Source: Panorpa germanica (lineage: Eukaryota > Arthropoda > Insecta > Mecoptera > Panorpidae). Taken from it: DNA of 64,000 nucleotides. Below, piece after piece: positions 12,261-25,000 of this stretch. The stretch spans positions 2,046,001 through 2,110,000 of the forward strand of contig OY783221.1 of the NCBI GenBank assembly GCA_963678705.1. Reading direction: 5' to 3'. Numbering within the stretch: position 1 is the first letter of the stretch; every line of letters starts with the position of its first letter. The notes under the pieces are model-generated. The model was not told where the DNA came from, made no database searches, and saw only the letters and a program-made list of their open reading frames with translations. Position numbers and translations under genes: made by a program.

Positions 12261-12995
12261 TTTAACACGTTTTTCTTAAGATTTTGTTGAAATATATTCT
12301 AACATTACATTATGTGAAAATAAGACCACTATGTAATTTTAAACTAAATTTTAATTCAAACCGTGATAGTTTTTTATAAATATTATTCTATCCAGCTTCA
12401 CTCGCACGTTGCTTTTAGCTGTAAGGGGAAGTGCACCATATGACGAAAGGAGAATGAAGAGAGAGAGGTGGTAAAGTAAGCTCTAAAACAACTAGGTAGA
12501 AACATCCGCCAAAATAAAAACTTTAAAAATAACAGTTTTTATAGATGTTCATTAAATGAATTCCCAACTGGGATTTAGTTTCATTTTTATCTCTTTCATT
12601 AGAGAGCGGAATTAGCTGTTAATTTTACTGCTGAATTCGTTTAGAAAAAGAGAACTGCTCTACTTATTTATTATGCTGCAAAGTCACTTAACACTAATCT
12701 TTTGAATTGAATCAATCAATATTTAAACGGAAAATACTGCACATAAAATAAAATACACATTGTTGATTCGCATCGGTTTTCAACTTTACTAAATTTTAAT
12801 AGTCTTCATAGGCGAGGAAGTATATTTCAAGCGCACCTCTGAATGATAAGAATGTAATATTTCTTCCGCCTTCAATTAATTGTTACATTTAGTCTGTAAA
12901 TATTATCAGAAAATAATAGCAAAATACATGATTTTCTTGTAATGAAAATTTTGCTCGTAAGTAATGTTGCCGCGTAAGTATTGATTGTTTAAGTT
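12261..12995. other. Intergenic, nothing recognised
   Basis: AT-rich DNA without recognisable exons, RNA genes or repeat ends. Confidence 0.4.
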
Positions 12996-13170
12996 TTATT
13001 AAATTCATGGACGTTTTTTTCTCATTTTTTTTTTCATTCTTTGAAATATTTTGATACAGTTATGTTCCTTATGCTCTAAAATAAAAAACTGTATTATTAG
13101 ATTTTAAATACCAAGGCGATTAAATTTTAATTAAACAGTTTATCAATTTAAACTGTAGCGGATATAGATC
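12996..13170 (+). repeat. Isolated diverged copy of the 147-bp unit
   Basis: TTTTATTAAATTCATGGAC, a T-rich run, then GATACAGTTATGTTCCTTATG and AAAATAAAAAACTGTATTATTA follow the order of the foldback-array unit, with substantial divergence. The trailing AAATTTTAATTAAACAGTTTATC resembles the outermost right-arm units near 8970-9130. Confidence 0.6.
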
Positions 13171-14506
13171 AATTAAAAAATTAAACACATTTGAAATATT
13201 AATTATTCAAAAAAAAATACATAAGTCACACTCGTTGTCTTGCGACAGCTCGAACAGCTAGTTAAATATAAGCATGTAACTGGATTAAATAAAAAAACTA
13301 TATTTCTGTAGGAAACTAAAAGCAAATTTGAATTGAATTTCTGCAATCAACGGCTCAATATCAAACTCTATTTAAGTTAATTAATATAAATATACTATAC
13401 TCTTACTAGATATAATTGAAAGCAGAGACAAACTGGGCATCTGGCAGTCCTGGTAAAATCCAGAAAGGTCGACTAAAGCCGGTACCAAACTTTATGAACT
13501 AACAAATATTGGAAGATTGATATGGCAAGTTTCCTGCTACACGGTGGATCGAATGTTTAATCCGAATGATTTATTTATTTTATTAATTTGTTGATATTTT
13601 TGACACTGACACTGTTTAACAAAAACTTTCAAGTAAATAAAGAAACTTTCAAGTATAAAACCTTCCTTTCGTGCAGTAGTGCATGACATGTCGATCAAGT
13701 ATGTGGTGGGGATAGAAAAATTCCTTTCGACAACAGCCCGAACTTCTTCCAACGTGAACGCTGGACACACTTAGTTCCAGCATCGACCACACGATCTGTT
13801 CAACGTTGGAGGGTGTTCGTAGCATCGTTTGATAGCGGCATAAACCAAACCACCCCTGACAGGGATCACGTGTTAGAGGACAGGACACGGGACACGGATA
13901 CGGATACGGACAAAGATGATACCAACATAAGCACGTTCGTTCTTTGTCTCGTACGAAGTTTACGACGCATAGACGCTTCTTGGAATAAATATCACAGGTC
14001 GTAAAGAATATCGTGTCACAACTCTCAAGTAACAGTCTCAGCAAATAACATCGTCAAAATATGTCTGTGTGTGTTGTACAGTGTGTAATGTGTATGATAC
14101 ACAATTGCAGAGACCCACACTGTAATTCCACGAGCCAATGAAGATTGCTCCGTGGACGGAGGAAAAGGACGAGGAGCTAACTTAGTTTGCTGTAGTAAAA
14201 AGAACAATATGATTTTGTTCAATTACTGGGTTTATTTGATAACTTGACAAAATATTATGAAAATGTTTCGCGTGACTTTTTATACTAACAATGGAAAATA
14301 AATTTTAGGTTAATATGTATCTATGTATACAGAGATTTGCAGGGGCGTACCAAATCAATGTCATCTGGTACAAATCGAAAAACTAACTGTATCTAGTCAA
14401 ACCGATACCTCTTTTTAGGTCCCGTGCAAAATTAATTATATCTAGTTAAACCAGTGCCTTTTGTAGATACCATGCTAAATCAATAGTCGTCATAAACCGT
14501 GTTATT
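13171..14506. other. Intergenic, GC-richer island without recognised gene
   Basis: 13440-14210 is less AT-rich than its surroundings and holds overlapping short open frames on both strands and a small CGGATA repeat near 13900, but none shows a domain, signal peptide or convincing splice pattern. GCAGGGGCGTACCAAAT near 14338 resembles a hAT-type terminus without a partner. Confidence 0.35.
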
Positions 14507-14687
14507 AGTGGCTACAGACCCGGATTTGAGGTACTGCCCGGGGCCTCCGCAATAGAGATCAAAGCACTAAATTCTTAAAATACTTGACGGAATAAAATTG
14601 TTCCTTTTATTCGTAAAATAATTCGGGGCCTCCGCTCCTTCGTTGCCCTAGTGCCTCCACACCTCTAAATCCGGCACTGGGAGGCTA
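14507..14687. mobile_element. Short hAT-type MITE with imperfect 8-bp duplication
   Basis: A 165-bp element at 14515-14679 starts CAGACCCGGATTTGAGGT and ends with the complement of CAGTGCCGGATTTAGAGGT. It is flanked by AGTGGCTA (14507-14514) and GGAGGCTA (14680-14687), a 6-of-8 match as expected of an aged hAT 8-bp target duplication. No coding capacity. Confidence 0.7.
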
Positions 14688-14699
14688 TGTTGATCCTTA

Positions 14700-14935
14700 T
14701 AATGTAAAAATACAGCAATAGCAAGAAATGGACTTTCAAAAGGGCGGTGCTACAGACTTCGCAGACGCTTTCTGTTAACACCGTCTTTTTGATTAAGAAA
14801 TCGAAATTAATAACAGCAGTAGCCATGAATAGATCATTCTTGTTGTCGGGATAAAAAGTATAAGAAGAAGCAGAACATTATTAGGTGCGATAAAAGGCTA
14901 CGTGCCTAGGATGCCCGAGAAATAATATATAAAGA
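14700..14935 (+). mobile_element. LINE family 2, 3' fragment (older copy)
   Basis: Matches the better preserved 3' end at 25563-25842: shared strings include AGAAATGGACT, GGGCGGTGCTACAGACTTCG, AGCCATGAATAGATCATTCT and AAAAGGCTACGTGCC. This copy is shorter at its 5' side, lacks the cysteine-rich part and carries several small differences, so it is the older of the two. Confidence 0.7.
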
Positions 14936-16302
14936 AGATATGTTTAATCTTCCAGCTTATCCGAAATTACCCTTTTTATAGCTACCAAGTGAAATCAATG
15001 AATCTAGTGACAATTGACTTCCAGTGTACCTGAAATTACCCTTCTTTCAGCTCCCACGTTAACTAAATTGTATCTAATCTGATGTATATAATAGAACTGC
15101 ATGTAAATCGCCCCTCCTCCATACTCCCACTTCTCCTTCACAAGGTAACACAAGAAGTCGCGAAAACCGGACTCTGTAATTAAGAATATCGTTTCAAATA
15201 TTAACTAAAAATACAAATTTGATTTTCAACACTCGATATGTTACTAAGTAATTGATATACTAATTTATGATCTATATATAAACAAAGCTTGAACATTTGT
15301 CTAAATTATAGCTTTTATATGGTTTAAATAGCTCCATCGTGTGCAAAGTTATTAACGTTTTTATATTTGAAAACATGGAGTACTAGTACACTGTTGCCAT
15401 GTATATCTAACTATATAACCATGAAGTAATGTTTCACTTAATCTATTCGTAGACACATATCAAAGTATTTGAAATAACAACTTTTAGGAATGAATCAACG
15501 AAATAAATTATTTGCGCGTTAAGAACATTTCTCGTTCAAGAAGCCCAACTCGTATGACGTAGCCATGGATGCCCAGCTTCTATTCTCCACATTGAGTATT
15601 CATCCAAGAAGCTTCTAAAGTAGTAATGTTATTTTCTCATCCTGTGCCTTCGTCAGATACTTAAGTTCAAGAACGTTACGTTACACTTTATTGGCTCTAC
15701 TTTCCTGTAGAGACTCTCAGACAACGGTTCCTACCCCCTGCCTCCTCAAGGAGTTATCTGTTCTTCTTTAAAACAACTTCCCGTCCCCCTGGCTGTACCT
15801 ACTGGTATACTGGTATACTTCCCCAAGCGTTATGCTCGGAATATTACACCTAATAAAATCGTACCCGGGGGTATTGTTTTAGCTAGCTAATATTATGTAT
15901 GTATTAGCTCTAGAATGAGTTCACGTTCACAGCACCGACGTCGACGAAGATGGTTCACAACTTTGGAGCGTGCTAATCCCTATTATAATTGTATGTTATG
16001 TTCTCTTCAAATTATGGTTCATTTTCAGCACACTAGATGTAGTAGAAGTACGAATTTTTATGCTTTCACTATCCTATTATGATTGTTTTTTCATTTCATT
16101 TTTATGTTAAAACTTTGCGGATGATTTACTTTTACGTCCTGCTTTTTTGTTCTCCTGCTGAGTTTTACTTTAAGATTATTAGAAGCTTTGAAATCAGGTT
16201 GTGAAGTCGCGTTAAATTTGGTTATGAATCATGTCTTCATTTCTATAAAACTGTAATAAGGGGCCATACACAAATTGATTGGTTTCTTAACACACTGTCC
16301 CA
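14936..16302. other. Intergenic, nothing recognised
   Basis: No exon, RNA gene or defined repeat. Composition is slightly richer in C at 15600-15860 but no open frame of note exists. Confidence 0.4.
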
Positions 16303-16909
16303 ATGGGCTTGTGTCCTATGCCTTAATTTCTATAAAAGTGTACTATATATTGATAAAGTGAGTTACTAGAATTATTTTTTTAATAACTCCTTACATGTTA
16401 AGAGATATTACCATTTAAAAAAGTTATTTTGTCTCTTTAATTATTAAAGGGATTCAACGTTGTACACATTCCAAATGCATGTGATATCACAATCGCTGCC
16501 AACCTTACAGCTAATAAATATCTGCTATATGTATTTATATATCAAAATATCAAATATTATTTACAGTTATTTCAAGGAACAATAAAATTTCAATATTATG
16601 TCTGCCGTAACAGGGTTAAATAAAATAAAAAATTATTATTCTTTGACTTGACTTGATTATTTCGACAACCAACATCTACAAAACATTACCACAGCACTGA
16701 CCTACTCAACAAATAACTGACGTTAAAATGCATTTCACGTCATAAAAATATGGCCGACCATTTCTAGCGTTAAAACTACAATTCAAATTTTTATTTGCTA
16801 TATCTCCGTCAACATTTAATAAAATAGACACGCCAATGCACATTTATTAACATCAATTTCAATCAACAATTGAAAAATCGACCACTAAAAAATGAGGACA
16901 CAAGCCTAT
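16303..16909 (-). mobile_element. MITE family 1, copy 2
   Basis: Reverse-orientation copy with both ends: ATGGGCTTGTGTCCTATG at the left and ATGAGGACACAAGCCTAT at the right. The internal order (GTTCAACG region, TAACAGGGTTAAATAAAAT, CATTTCACGTCAT, GGCCGACCAT) is the reverse complement of copies 1, 4 and 5. Confidence 0.8.
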
Positions 16910-17620
16910 TGAGACGTCTTAAATTACATATCTCGGAAGGATAGTTTCTATTTCTTCCTTATGTCAAATATTCCAATTGTTTCTAGTTCAAATTCCATAT
17001 GAAATATTTCATTATCATTTAAAGTTATTGTACCGAGACAGGGAGTTCATTTTTAGTTCCAGAAAGCGTTAATATGCATAAATTATGAAATCGACATAAT
17101 GTAAATGTAAACCGAAGCATCGTTATCTGTGCATTCGTTCCATTGCATTATCTTGTTCAAATGCTTAACGAATTGAAACTTCATACAGTGCTGCCATCTT
17201 TTGTCATTGTCTTGAAACTATTTCATAATGTTTTCAAATCACTAGTTTGGAACAAATGTCATGTAGTACCTGTTAATAATTTGAAATCAAATGATGATAT
17301 TATTACATATAGCAATGCCTAACATTGACAGAATTGACAGTGGTTAAGGTCAAAACGATAAAAAAGAAGCATATTTTCGATAATGTTTTTTGACGACTCA
17401 GTTAATATATAATTATTTCTATAATTACTACATGATAAAATGACATTTAAAGAATACTTTGTGAAATTTTCATAAATAGGAGTCAAGCAATGAGGCATTG
17501 ACAGCGAATCTCCGCAGACGTCACAAGAAAAAAGTAACATTGCGGTGCCACTCATAACTCATCACTGGATTTTCTGAAATCGAAAAACCAAAATGATTTT
17601 ATTAGTTGATAAGTTTCTGC
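16910..17620. other. Intergenic, nothing recognised
   Basis: AT-rich, no coding exon recognised. The open frame on the minus strand at 17319-17555 has no known domain. Confidence 0.4.
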
Positions 17621-17778
17621 AGGTAACGCTGTCGATTATTTCTTTTTTTATTGAATTTTTCAATTTTTTACAGCACTTAAAAGTCAAAATACCGATTTTT
17701 CATGAAAAAAATCAGAAACTTTGTTCTTTTAAAATACGTTAAAATTAAAAAATAAAAAAAAACTCGACAGCGTTACCT
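17621..17778. mobile_element. 158-bp palindromic element with 15-bp perfect ends
   Basis: AGGTAACGCTGTCGA at 17621-17635 is perfectly mirrored by TCGACAGCGTTACCT at 17764-17778. The interior is A/T-rich and itself partly self-complementary. It has the size and layout of a MITE; no target duplication could be defined. Confidence 0.55.
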
Positions 17779-17919
17779 CGGCATTTATGTAAAGAAAGAG
17801 TGTGCAAAATTTCAAAATAATCGGTTGGGTAGATTTTGAGCTAGAGAGGGCACCGACTCTGAAAAAACAAGTGTGAGAAACCGCATTTAAAAGTTTCAAA
17901 GCAACACCAAAGCAGACAA

Positions 17920-19425
17920 GAGAGGTGAAAACTTAAAACTCTATATCTCCGACAGTTTTACTCCAATCGACTTCAGATTTTTACACAATAAACTTAATAT
18001 GTTGTACAATAATATAAATAAATTTAAAAAAAAAAGTTGAAACCTAAAGATTGTGAACTTCATTCAGAAAATCTATCTTCTCAACGTGGTTCGTACAAAC
18101 TCTTTATTAGCTGGTACTAATAGTATTTATCACATTTAAAACAATTGTGTAACGGTTCTTACTATTTCCATTACTTAGTAGTCGTAACGGGTCTTTAGTA
18201 GGTTACAGAAGAGACAATCAGTAACCGATTTATCTACGATAAAATCGTACAGTTAATTTAGCGCCCCTTTCATTCAAACTTCTCTTCATTGTCTTTAGAT
18301 GTAGCTACTCTCTATACCACTTATACTAACTTCTAGTTCTTGCCCCTATTATCTGTAAGGGTATTTCAATAAAACCCTCGTCATGTTATTGCTTCAACTT
18401 CGACCCCTTTATTCACCCCTAACCCTATGTCTCCCAACCCGTTCCTCTTTTGTAGCGGAGTACATTTTAAATACCATTTCACATTTCAACCTCACGTTGC
18501 GGTTGAAATACTCCCTTCTCGTGACATTCTAATAAATGTAAAATAAGGGAGGACGCGATAGTTTTAATTAATTTGATGTAGTATTACAGATATTTATTTT
18601 TTGTAGTTAAAATTGACATCGAAGTATCAGTGTTCACGCACACCCTGTATATATTACAAAGTCCTTCATCAAAAAGTCTTGTAACAGAAACATAAGTAGT
18701 TCTTCTTAACCGCGAGCTTTTCTACGACTAGCAAAGAACAACAACAACAACAACAACAAAATGTATTATTTAAATAATCCTCGACAATAAGTTTACAGTT
18801 TGGTTTTCAAATTTGTCTAAGACTATTCTTTTCTCTTTCACACATTCGCATTTACTCGTATTTTTTGAATAAATACTTACTTATATTTGTAAAACGTCGT
18901 TGAATTTTACATCTGGTTCCGTTGTTTTAAACAGCATCAATCTTTGCCAAAGGATGTTGCTGTTGTTCTGTGTTAGATGATATATAACTCAGTAACTTTA
19001 ACCAAAATTTCATCTTATGGCTTCATCTTATGTATGACTTCATTTAATTACTAGGCAAATATAATTGTTATTAATTACTATCGATGGCCTTGTAAACGAC
19101 ATAGGGAATCAATTTTTGAATCGTCAGTTAAACTACAGTTATGATAAGAACTTTGTAAACGTGTTAAAACAGTAAAGTAACGAAAAAATACTTGGTTAAA
19201 CTTCAGTTATGTTCGCCTCAAATAAAGTATCAACAAAGGTTTATAATAAACCATAGTTTACTGACTATTAATCGCCCTTTAAAGGGTTATTTGGTTTAGG
19301 TTTCAACTTTTTTATTTATTTATAATATTGTACAACATATTAAGTTTATTGTGTAAAAATTTGAAGTCGATTGGAGTAAAACTGTTGGAGATATAGAGTT
19401 TTAAGTCTTCACCTCTCTGGTCTTG
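17920..19425. repeat. Long inverted repeat, ~125-bp arms around 1.25 kb
   Basis: The segment 17920-18050 (AGAGAGGTGAAAACTTAAAA ... AAAAGTTGAAACCT) reappears as its reverse complement at 19298-19425 (AGGTTTCAACTTTTTTATTT ... ACCTCTCT) with few differences. The ~1.25 kb between contains an (AAC)n run at 18738-18759 but no coding frame. This may be one non-autonomous transposon with long terminal inverted repeats, or two opposite insertions of a ~130-bp element. Confidence 0.65.
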
Positions 19426-19894
19426 ATAAATAAGATAGTTTTATAGAAATGAGACATGCTACACAACTCAATAGGTTTATAGAGGGTAGTATAAATGAAT
19501 AAAACAGCTTTACCGTTTCCCGTTTCACGTTCCTTTACCAACAGTTCCTCCACGCATCTTCATCTAAATCACCGCTATAGTTTTCATTATTCGAGTATAA
19601 ATATCAAATAGATTACGTAACAATTTAGTAAATGTAAATGTCGCTATTGTTTAAGTTAAACGGTATAAAGACAAAGGGGTAATACTCTCACAAAGAAGGG
19701 TTTGTTAAGGCTTACTTCTGTTTAATTGTAAAACTACTAGATGGGTAGGAGAAGAGGGGTTGTGGACAATACATGTAATAAACAGCATGTCATTCATGAA
19801 GCCCTTGCAAAGTTTAAAGCTCAATTCATTAACAAAGTGAAACTAAGTAACGTGAAGGTTTGTGGAGGGTTGGTAAACTATTATTGTCTTTAAT

Positions 19895-20548
19895 ACTTAT
19901 ATTATTTTATTATATTAATTGTGTGCCTTTCGGCTTTACAATCTACATTATTATATTTCTTAATGCATTTCATATAAATTCAAAGTTAAAACTAAACTAA
20001 ATTAAATTACTACTTCGAATAGTACTTTCTGTTTCTTCTTTTCTTGATCCTCTCTCTTCATGTCTTCTACTCCTCCTTTATTTACACCGTTTCCTGCTTC
20101 TCCTTCCTTATTGCATGTATCTTCATCTATCACCTCTTGCCTTCCTGCCTTCTCTCTTCGTTTTCACTTCTCCACTTATGTCTATTACAGGCATAAACAC
20201 TCTATATTTACTGTTTCCTCTTGACTCTCTTACTTTACTCTTTCTTCTTGACTCTTTACCTTTACTATGTTATTATTGTCTCTATCTCCGTAATCCACCT
20301 CTTGTCCTTATCTCCTTTCCGAAAATTCTCTATTTTTCTGGACTGAAGTTTAACTGTTTCCTCGCTACTTCTTTCTTTCTCCTGCTTCCCTTCACTGCCT
20401 CTTTTAGTACTTTCTCTCTCTTCATGTTCCTTATGCAACCCAGCCACGAGCTTATTTATTGTCCCGTTTTTTCTTTCCTTTTTTCTATTTCCGCCATCCA
20501 CCTCTTTCCTTCGCTGCCTCAATTTAATAGCTGGCCAATACTTATATA
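19895..20548 (-). mobile_element. LINE family 1 (R1/Jockey-like), 3' end, old copy
   Basis: On the minus strand this carries the same tail as the copies at 22.8 and 29.1 kb: the INKLVAGLHKE and KERSSEETVKLQ peptide blocks and the conserved end sequence read here as CTTTCGGCTTTACAATCTAC. It is interrupted in the coding part and lacks the cysteine motif, so it is a more degraded 5'-truncated copy. Confidence 0.75.
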
Positions 20549-20630
20549 TATAAAGTAATATTTGACAAGAATGACTATCCATGCTGACTAATTTCATGAT
20601 AACTGAGCCAGTTCGCTTCATATGCCACTA

Positions 20631-20890
20631 CCCAGTAAACAATTTCGTGAAGTGTCCCATTTTGTGACGTTTCTATCACTATTGCACTTCAATTATAGTT
20701 CGCATCAACTTTATGTTCATTTGTGCAATGGTTTCGCCATTTGTTGCCGATAAAATACACATTTCATATGAACGACTGTGAAAAAATGAACTCTCTCATG
20801 ACAAAGAAATCATACGCATCTTTAATATGATGGCAAAGTGACTCCAAAATGTCGACTGGATAACATTTGCGCTGAAACCGAAATAACACA
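20631..20890 (+). repeat. Dispersed repeat 3, copy 1
   Basis: Begins CCCAGTAAACAATTTCGTGA and shares, in order, GCATCAACTTTATGTTCATT, GCCGATAAAA, CATTTCATATGAACG and CTCATGACAAA with 28109-28330. The leading ~20 bp also recurs inverted at about 43010-43035. Probably a short non-autonomous DNA element whose other end is not resolved. Confidence 0.6.
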
Positions 20891-22773
20891 AAACTTCCTT
20901 TTATAAGAACTAAAACTAAGCAGAGCACAAGCCAAGTCAAATATCTTAAATAATTTAAACTCATCAAGAGTTTTGTAACCATTTAAACTTTTTAGTCATC
21001 TACAACATGTAGTTCAGTTAAAAGTTAATTAAATTAGTTCAGTGTGTGTCTGTACTTTGTATTGTACTTTGGTAGATCTGGGATTTACTTGGCCTTGCAT
21101 TTGTGTAGGAGCATCTCTTTTTCACTCTTATATGATCTAGATCCGTCGTAGCGTTAACAGCTTCCGAAATATTCTTTCACTGACTCACTTGCACATAGAC
21201 CACCAGTGTGGTGATGAAAAAATATTTACATGTGTTAAGTTAGTAGTCCTAAAAAAAAGCGATTTTTCAAAAATATTTCCTGAGAAGACTAATAATTGTA
21301 TTAGTGTAAAAATTTGTACACATGTTATGGTAACTTTTAACTGTATTTAAATATTTTTATATTTGCAAAAATAATAATTGGGAAGCTGCTATAGCTGATC
21401 TCCAGGAGCTCCTCTCAAAAAAGGCATCTTGCGGAGACCACGATATCTCTGGACTGGATCATCAAAAATGAAAAAACCAAACGGATTTCGTTAAAGTAAT
21501 GTATAATCTAGATATTAATCGAAGGGTTAGAAAAAATAGATTTTTTTGACAAAATGGAGGCTTCTCACAAAAAAATTCGATTTTTGACGAAATTTTTGAA
21601 CTTAAATTGTTTATAAAAATAGAAATAATTATCGGTGAGATAAAACCTTCGATTAATTTTTAAAAAATATACTTAAGAAGCTTGTGTTAAAATTTGAGAC
21701 TGATCGGTTCAGCCGTTTCCGAGTAATCTTGGTCACCGTACTTGAAAACACCATTTTGAGAAAAACGCTTATTAGTATAGAGAGTACAAATTTTTTTTTT
21801 CAACTTACATAACTTCAAAAACAATCGCCGGATTTACTTGAAATTTTCCGTGTACATTACGAAAATGAAATAAAAAAATTATTTTAAATTAAATATTTAA
21901 AAAAAAAAAAAATAACTGTATATAACCCCTTAAGTCAGAAGCGGCTTAAATTGGGCGAATAAATTACACACTTACATTTACCCATCACGTAACAAACAGA
22001 TTTCGTACTTTCAAACATGATAAATACATATAAATAAAATGTCCGTTGTAATTTCAAATTTATTATGATAATAATGTCCCGATAATGCACATTTACGCTT
22101 CCATATTTATTGCAAGTTCATAAATACACGGATGTCCACAATTGTTAACTATAAATCACCACCTCACCCCACTATTCATCCCTCCTCTACCTAATGGTGC
22201 ATTTGTATTTTCCGATTCACAAATATTTCACGCAGGGTTGCTATTTTTATAACGCTAATTTAGTGGACAATAAAAAAAACAATAAAAACAAAACATAACA
22301 TTTAGCATCCCGATCCCGATACTATAAATTAGTACCAATGTGTTGTATAGATCCTTTATTGGTGACAATGGTGCTTCAACATATTTCAATTGCAGGCTTA
22401 AAATTAATATTTGAATAACGCTGTTATTGTTAAAAAATATTGCATTTATTATTGTTTTACTAGTAGCTTCAATTAGTTTTTTGTATTTTTATCGTTGGCA
22501 CTCATCAATTGAATAAGAAAATAACGATTGTAAATAAATTATATTTCTTTAGTTGGTACAAAGCTCGTCTGTTGGTAAAACAATGACCATATACTTAAGG
22601 ACTCCATAGATGACGTTGTGAGAAATAACGGTTAACTGTCAGGGAATCTTACAGAGAATTTTGTGACCTGCATTCATCGTTTGTTAGTATATGTAACGAA
22701 TAGAAGGAGATTCTTACCTGTATGTCACTTCATTCTATTTTTAAACTATTCAATACTACATATTCTATTTTTA
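20891..22773. other. Repeat-like intergenic region, no gene
   Basis: 21240-21960 has the look of an old non-autonomous element (runs such as AAAAAAAGCGATTTTTC, GGTTCAGCCGTTTCCGAGTA, TTGAAATTTTCCGTGTACAT) but I could not define ends. The rest is AT-rich and non-coding as far as I can see. Confidence 0.35.
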
Positions 22774-23392
22774 AATTAAGTATCAATCAAAAAGACATAA
22801 AACACATAAGAAGAACAGCAAGGTTTAGATTGGGAAATGAGGAAAAAGGAAACAGATACTGGGAAAAGAGTGAGGAAAGAAAGTGTAGAGTGTGCGGAGC
22901 GGAGGACGAAACACTGGAGCACATTAAGTTTGAATGTAAGGAAAAAGTAGCGAGCGAAAGGAATATTGGCCAGCTATTAAAGGGAGGCAGTGAAGGAAAG
23001 AGGTGGATGGCGGAAATAGTAAGAAGGAAAGAAAAAACAGGAGAATAAATAAGCTGGTGGCTGGGTTGCACAAGGAACAGGAAGAGAAAGGAACTACTAA
23101 AAGAGGCAGTGAAGAGAAGCAGGAGAAAGAAAGAAGTAGTGAGGAAACAGTTAAACTTCAGCCCAGAAAAATAGACATGGGAATAGACCAGTACAGAAGG
23201 AAGACTAGGGAAAATGAAGGAAGAGGGTCAAGAGAAGAAGAAGCAGAAATTACTTTTGGAAATAAAAAGGTCTAGAATAATGTAAATTTAATTGTAAGTT
23301 GAAGTATATGAAATGTATTAAGAATGTAGATTGTAAATCCGAAAGGCGAATAATAAACAATTAATAATAATAATAATAATTAAGTATCAATC
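22774..23392 (+). mobile_element. LINE family 1 (R1/Jockey-like), young 5'-truncated insertion
   Basis: The insertion encodes the C-terminal tail of a non-LTR reverse transcriptase: RRTARFRLGNEEKGNRYWEK, then a CCHC cysteine motif (CRVCGAEDETLEHIKFEC), ending at a stop at 23046-23048, followed by a 3' UTR with CGAAAGGCGAATAATAAAC and an (AAT)n tail. It is flanked by a perfect 15-bp duplication AATTAAGTATCAATC at 22774-22788 and 23378-23392. Perfect flanks and an open tail nearly identical to the copy at 29 kb point to recent retrotransposition. Everything upstream of the last ~85 codons of the ORF is absent, as usual for 5'-truncated LINE copies. Confidence 0.85.
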
Positions 23393-23844
23393 TAGTTTTT
23401 AGCTGTGAACAAGGCAACATTAATTCTAAATTTACCAATATATTTTTTATACTAAATTCATAATTCACAGTTTTTACAGTGGGCGAGACTTCTGTCAGAG
23501 TCTGGTTGTTTTCAAGTTACATTGATTATGGTACACATAATGGGACGATTTAATAATGTTGATGACCAATAACAGCATTAAATAGAATACATTTGAAGTT
23601 CTCAGTCATTAATAAAGGTTCTTCAGTTACCGACTTATAATAATTTTGTTAAATATTGTGAAACCACATACATATTACTAACTGAACAACCCTTGCCTCT
23701 TGCCAAACCCTTGTTTTTACCCAATATGTTTATTAATCCAAAGGTCTTGCAAAACTACAAAACTTAAAAGGTATTTCAGAGCTGGGTCATATAGGTTATG
23801 TAGATTCTATTAAAGTTCAATGCCTTAACTCAATACAGTGATCA
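23393..23844. other. Intergenic, nothing recognised
   Basis: AT-rich sequence between a LINE insertion and a MITE; no exon or repeat end recognised. Confidence 0.4.
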
Positions 23845-24432
23845 ATGGGCTTGTGTCCTATGTCTTAATTTCTATAAAAGTGTACTATATATTGATAAAG
23901 TGGGTTACTAGAACCTCAAATGTTCAATTATTTTTTAATAACTCCTTATATGTTAAGAGATATTAACAATTAAAAAAGTCATTTTGTCTCTTTAATTATT
24001 AAAGGGATTCAACGTTGTACACATTCCAAATGCATGTGACATTACAATCCTTGTGTAAGGTTACCAACCTTACAGCTCATAAATCTCTGCTATTTGTATT
24101 TATATATCAAAATATCAAATATTATTTACAGCTATTTCAAGGAATAATAAAATTCCAATATTATGTATGCCGTAACAGGGTTAAATAAAATAAAAACTTA
24201 TTATTCTTTGATTTGACTTGATTATTTGACTACCAACAGCTACAGAATATTACCACAGCACTTACCTAATCAACAAATAACTGAAGTTAAAATGCATTTC
24301 ACGTCATACAAATAACGCCGACCATTTGTAGCGCTAAAACTACAATTCAAACTATTAATTGCTATATCTCCGTCAACATTTAGATATTTAATAAAATAGA
24401 CACGCCAATACACATTTATTAACATCAATTTC
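23845..24432 (-). mobile_element. MITE family 1, copy 3, one end missing
   Basis: Reverse-orientation copy with an intact left end (ATGGGCTTGTGTCCTATG) and the shared interior, but homology stops at about 24432 within CATCAATTTC, so the last ~45 bp including the second terminal repeat are lost. Confidence 0.8.
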
Positions 24433-24908
24433 CCTTAGCCCTTTAGTAGAAGTAACTAATGCTACGTTCCCTGCGCCTAGAACAGAAAATGTTCTCCTTG
24501 TAAAATTTTCGGTTAAATATTTTTCTTAAGATCTAGCATTAGAGTAGCACAAGCTTTTGCAATGTCATAATTATGACAGGATGTAATTCAATTCGAGCCC
24601 TAAAGACAAACTTAAACCATGGCTAATTAAAGGGTCCTAGTTATTGTTAATAACGTACAAACGTTGCTAGTAGGGATTCTTATTATTTAATTTGCATTAG
24701 CCTTCAAACTTAATAATGTAAACTTTCAAATTATAAAGTAAAAGTGAAAACCTTTATCTAGCGGTAACAACCTTAAGCGCTTGTGTAAGTTTACACATGG
24801 TTTGACATCATAAATGTTTTTCAAACTTAAATATAACAGAATATTATATGTGTATGTGTTTATACATACATGGGTGTGTGCGTAAAACAAACAAAACAAA
24901 ACTTTGTA

Positions 24909-25000
<92 letters not shown>

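Noticed and set aside
13649-14044. 131-codon minus-strand frame in a GC-richer island
   Set aside because: No domain, no splice sites fitting it, and overlapping frames of similar length on the other strand; base composition explains it.
20115-20558. 147-codon hydrophobic plus-strand frame
   Set aside because: Antisense of the purine-rich LINE family 1 tail, which gives Leu/Phe/Ser-rich nonsense; the same holds for 22787-23071 (minus) and 29350-29712 (plus).
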